DNA of 64,000 nucleotides. It comes from CAYFWF01 sp964346815 (GTDB lineage: Bacteria; Acidobacteriota; Aminicenantia; Aminicenantales; Aminicenantaceae). This document shows positions 62,069-64,000 of this stretch, in pieces. The stretch is taken from positions 23,695 through 87,694 of the forward strand of contig CAYFWF010000024.1 of the NCBI GenBank assembly GCA_964346815.1, given 5' to 3'. The notes below the pieces were generated by a model. That model was not told the DNA's origin. It did not search any database and saw only the letters and a program-made list of their open reading frames with translations. Position 1 is the stretch's first letter. Every line of letters begins with the position of its first letter. Both the position numbers and the translations under genes were made by a program.

Positions 62069-62521
62069 GTGAGAAAGAATATGAAGACATTAGGCGTTTT
62101 TTCTTTTATCGCAATTCTCGTCGTCGCATTGACAGGCTTTGGATTTAACGATTCACAGAAAGGCAGGATGCACCAGCGGGAAATGATGGGACATATGGAT
62201 AACATGATGGGACAAGGAAACCAGATGATGATGAATATGGACAAAATGATGATGCAACGATGTCCGGGTGTGAAGGGCATGATGAACATGAGAGGAATGA
62301 TGATGAGGATGAACAGCATGTCCCAGCATGCCAAATACATGATGGAACATATGAATTCGCTGATGATGGATGAAGAATACCAGAAAGATGATGCGATGCA
62401 GAGCCACTTGGAGCAGATGCAGGAGCACATGAAAGGCATGACCGATTCCATGCAAAAAGCCATGGAAACCATGCAGGAGATGACTGAAAGAGCCTCAGAA
62501 TTGGAGAAAGAGAAGAAATAG
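62069..62521 (+). CDS. Exported Met/His-rich, probably copper-binding protein
   Basis: 150 residues (start GTG with GGAGGTGATTT upstream; ATG at 62081 possible). Signal peptide about 1-27 (VFSFIAILVVALTG). From 35 on, dense M-M, MxM and HxM motifs (MGHMDNMMGQ, MMNMRGMMMRMN), then a helical Gln/Glu-rich tail. Met-rich chains of this kind bind Cu(I) and Ag(I) in the periplasm. One Cys (QRCPG) is conserved in the middle. Confidence 0.8.
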   Translation: MRKNMKTLGVFSFIAILVVALTGFGFNDSQKGRMHQREMMGHMDNMMGQGNQMMMNMDKMMMQRCPGVKGMMNMRGMMMRMNSMSQHAKYMMEHMNSLMMDEEYQKDDAMQSHLEQMQEHMKGMTDSMQKAMETMQEMTERASELEKEKK

Positions 62522-62530
62522 CCAGTCAAT

Positions 62531-62563
62531 AGAGGGCCAACACCATGGGTGTGTTGGCCCTCT
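62531..62563. terminator. Strong hairpin ending the Met-rich gene transcript
   Basis: Perfect 13-bp stem AGAGGGCCAACAC / GTGTTGGCCCTCT with a 7-base loop, 9 bases after the stop. No T-run follows, so it may be Rho-aided or act as 3' protection. Confidence 0.7.
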
Positions 62564-62671
62564 GCCACGTCATGACTCAAGGATCATAAGTTGAAAAAAA
62601 ATATGGGACATCATATCATAGGGATCAAAAGTCATCCTTGGTGAAAGTCTTCCTAATATTTTTCAGTTGAT

Positions 62672-63310
62672 ATGGATAGAGATAATACAGCCCGACAGAA
62701 ATACAACAGGAATTCTCGTTTTTATAACCTGATGGAATTCCCTCTGGAATTCCTTACCTACAGGCATTGGCGAAAGAAGATTTTTCATAAAATCAAAGGG
62801 AGAATGGTATTGGAAGTAGGAGTAGGAACTGGAAAAAATTTGAAATATTACGGGACAGATCATTGGACTGTAGCCATAGATATCAGTGAGGGAATGCTGT
62901 CAAAAGCGAAGAAATCGGCAAAATCCAGAGGGATTTCACTGCTCCAGATGGACGCCCAGGAACTGGCCTTCAAGGATAACGTCTTCGACACGGTTTTCGC
63001 TACTTTCGTGTTTTGTTCTGTGCCTGATCCTATTCAGGGCCTTAAAGAAATAAAACGTGTTCTCAAGACCGATGGACAATTGCTCTTGATCGAGCATGTC
63101 CTTCCTCAGAACCCCGTACTCAGATGGATATTCAATGTTCTCGATTCATTGACGACCTCGATTTCTGGAGTGCATATTAACAGGAAGACAGGCGAAAATA
63201 TTCGAAAGGCAGGATTCGAGCTCAAAAAGGAAGAGAATTTGCTTTTTTCGATATTTAAATTTTTTGAAGCGGAACCGTACGACCTACAGAAACAGCGGTC
63301 TAGGTCATAG
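62672..63310 (+). CDS. Class I SAM-dependent methyltransferase
   Basis: 212 residues of the UbiE/Methyltransf_11 type: motif I VLEVGVGTGKNLKYY, AIDISEGML, and the DTVFATFVFCSVPDP and LLIEHVLP strands. No clear ribosome site. Substrate unknown; arsenite-type Cys motifs are absent. Own transcription between the terminator and csoR is likely. Confidence 0.82.
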   Translation: MDRDNTARQKYNRNSRFYNLMEFPLEFLTYRHWRKKIFHKIKGRMVLEVGVGTGKNLKYYGTDHWTVAIDISEGMLSKAKKSAKSRGISLLQMDAQELAFKDNVFDTVFATFVFCSVPDPIQGLKEIKRVLKTDGQLLLIEHVLPQNPVLRWIFNVLDSLTTSISGVHINRKTGENIRKAGFELKKEENLLFSIFKFFEAEPYDLQKQRSRS

Positions 63311-63483
63311 ATACTGCCGCAGGTGTCTTCATTCCTGGCATCCGTTGAGTTTCTCTTTTCTTTTATATCCTTTTTAAAGTATTAACCATAGGAAGCAAGA
63401 AACCAGCACGAGTTCTCACTCCTTTCTGCTTCTAATGGCATAATTTATAAGAAACCTTGGAAATAAATTGGAGGGAAATTGGC

Positions 63484-63513
63484 TTGACATACCATAGGGG
63501 GGTATTCTATTAT
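63484..63513 (+). promoter_or_regulatory. Promoter 3 with CsoR-type operator, upstream of csoR
   Basis: TTGACA (63484-63489), 18-base spacer, TATTAT (63508-63513), with ATACCATAGGGGGGTAT between. The best match to the classic CsoR operator. Position implies that CsoR represses itself. Confidence 0.87.
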
Positions 63514-63562
63514 AGCAGGACAACGAAGACAAAAAAATCGATATGACAAAAAGGAGCTTCTC

Positions 63563-63940
63563 ATGAGTAAACAAATGACGACCCATAAAGAAGAGCTCGT
63601 CCGGCTGAGAAGGATCGAAGGTCAAATCCGTGGAGTCCAGAAGATGATCGAAGAGGAAAGGTATTGTATCGATCTACTCACCCAGATTTCTTCTATAGTC
63701 GGTGCGATCAAAAGTGTGGAAGAGAATATACTTACCAGGCACCTTCAGGGATGCGTCCAGCATTCTTTCAATAAGGGAACCAAGGAAGATAAAAGGAAGA
63801 AGGTGGATGAGGTGTGTGTAGGTATGTCAGACCCTCCTGGACACTTTGTGTTATTTTGTAAGCTACAGAAAGGAGGTCTGGGATATGCAAAAAGAAGTCA
63901 GAGAGGCATTCAGAGTCCATTTCAAATGGACAGTTCTTGA
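63563..63940 (+). CDS. csoR: CsoR-family copper-sensing repressor with altered C terminus
   Basis: 125 residues; AAAAAGGAGC before the ATG. All-helical DUF156 fold (LRRIEGQIRGVQKMIEE...CIDLLTQISSIVGAIKSVE). C35, H60 and C64 fall on the C36-H61-C65 Cu(I) ligands of M. tuberculosis CsoR, with Y34 next to C35. Normal members end near residue 90. Here the last 37 residues (from about 88) appear to come from an adjoining insertion sequence, because base 63825 onwards reads as an IS end. The DNA-binding and metal core are intact. Confidence 0.88.
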   Translation: MSKQMTTHKEELVRLRRIEGQIRGVQKMIEEERYCIDLLTQISSIVGAIKSVEENILTRHLQGCVQHSFNKGTKEDKRKKVDEVCVGMSDPPGHFVLFCKLQKGGLGYAKRSQRGIQSPFQMDSS

Positions 63941-64000
63941 ATATGCACGGAAAATCGGAAGTGTTAAAAAAACCTGTCGTGAATTAGAAGTGCCGCGGTC
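63825..64000 (+). mobile_element. Left end of an IS481-type insertion sequence
   Basis: Starts with TGTCAGACCCTCCTGGACAC, the TGT-type terminus of IS481 elements, inside the 3' end of the csoR frame; the transposase start follows 60 bases later. The right end and any target duplication lie outside the window. Confidence 0.6.
63885..64000 (+). CDS. IS481-family transposase, 5' part only
   Basis: 38 codons visible before the window ends; ATG with AAAGGAGGTCTGGGAT upstream. VHFKWTVLEYARKIG and VKKTCRELEVPRS form the helix-turn-helix that opens IS481/IS3-type transposases. It overlaps the altered end of csoR in another frame. Confidence 0.75.
   Translation, partial: MQKEVREAFRVHFKWTVLEYARKIGSVKKTCRELEVPR

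Noticed and set aside
62153..62455. His-rich minus-strand frame
   Set aside because: Read backwards, Met codons become CAT (His). It is the shadow of the Met-rich gene at 62069.
1..64000. tRNA, rRNA, CRISPR arrays, prophage
   Set aside because: No cloverleaf-like or rRNA sequence, regular spacer-repeat array or phage structural genes were seen on either strand.

Overview
The window looks like chromosome of a Gram-negative, mainly anaerobic, heterotrophic bacterium with moderate GC. Supporting this are outer-membrane barrel proteins, a multihaem c-type cytochrome, an indolepyruvate:ferredoxin oxidoreductase, Fix/Etf electron-transfer proteins and split B12-dependent methylmalonyl-CoA mutase. 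No rRNA, tRNA or phylogenetic marker strong enough to name the phylum is visible. A Desulfobacterota-like or Aminicenantota/Acidobacteriota-like lineage would fit, but that is inference.

Layout. 1-7152: a cut-off outer-membrane protein, tsaC, and a minus-strand housekeeping operon (sirtuin, larC, folE, metG, PqqB-like hydrolase). 7394-10579: an octahaem cytochrome c divergent from a DUF438/haemerythrin/PAS protein and a DUF1858-DUF2249 protein. They share an intergenic FNR/HcpR-type palindrome, suggesting a nitrosative or redox stress unit. 10810-12596: methylthioadenosine phosphorylase and a PfkB kinase. 12664-20221: two minus-strand operons, mce-acyl-CoA dehydrogenase-fixC-fixX and then E1alpha-E1beta-etfB-etfA. 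20447-25748: hisC-iorA-iorB facing trpB2 and a small Cys protein. 26033-29307: a fused 3-hydroxyacyl-CoA dehydrogenase/enoyl-CoA hydratase and a thiolase. 29312-39825: two complete three-subunit molybdenum hydroxylases with small accessory proteins, plus a class III CoA-transferase. 39973-49044: an old-yellow-enzyme-like FMN/4Fe-4S/FAD reductase, ferredoxin, epimerase-like protein, split methylmalonyl-CoA mutase and HyuAB. 49496-53550: queA, ruvB, ruvA, ruvC, yebC.

53694-64000 is the most distinctive part. It is a copper-type stress island with three nearly identical promoters (TTGACA, 18-bp spacer, TATTAT-like), each with a CsoR-type G-rich operator inside the spacer. They precede a SHOCT/PII-like/HMA-like/Rieske/YHS/methyltransferase/PtsI-YHS run, a SHOCT/YHS/Met-rich run, and csoR itself. 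CsoR keeps the C35-H60-C64 Cu(I) triad. The island also holds a multicopper oxidase fused to a CopB-like barrel, and ends in an IS481-type transposase that appears to have altered the csoR 3' end. The most unusual protein is a complete PTS enzyme I (H202, R296, R333, C504 all present) with a C-terminal YHS metal-binding domain.

Together the metabolic genes describe oxidation of acyl-CoA and amino/keto acids. Electrons would leave through Etf/FixCX and ferredoxin, propionyl units would pass through methylmalonyl-CoA, and molybdenum hydroxylases plus HyuAB point to heterocyclic or aromatic substrates. The actual substrates cannot be read from the sequence.
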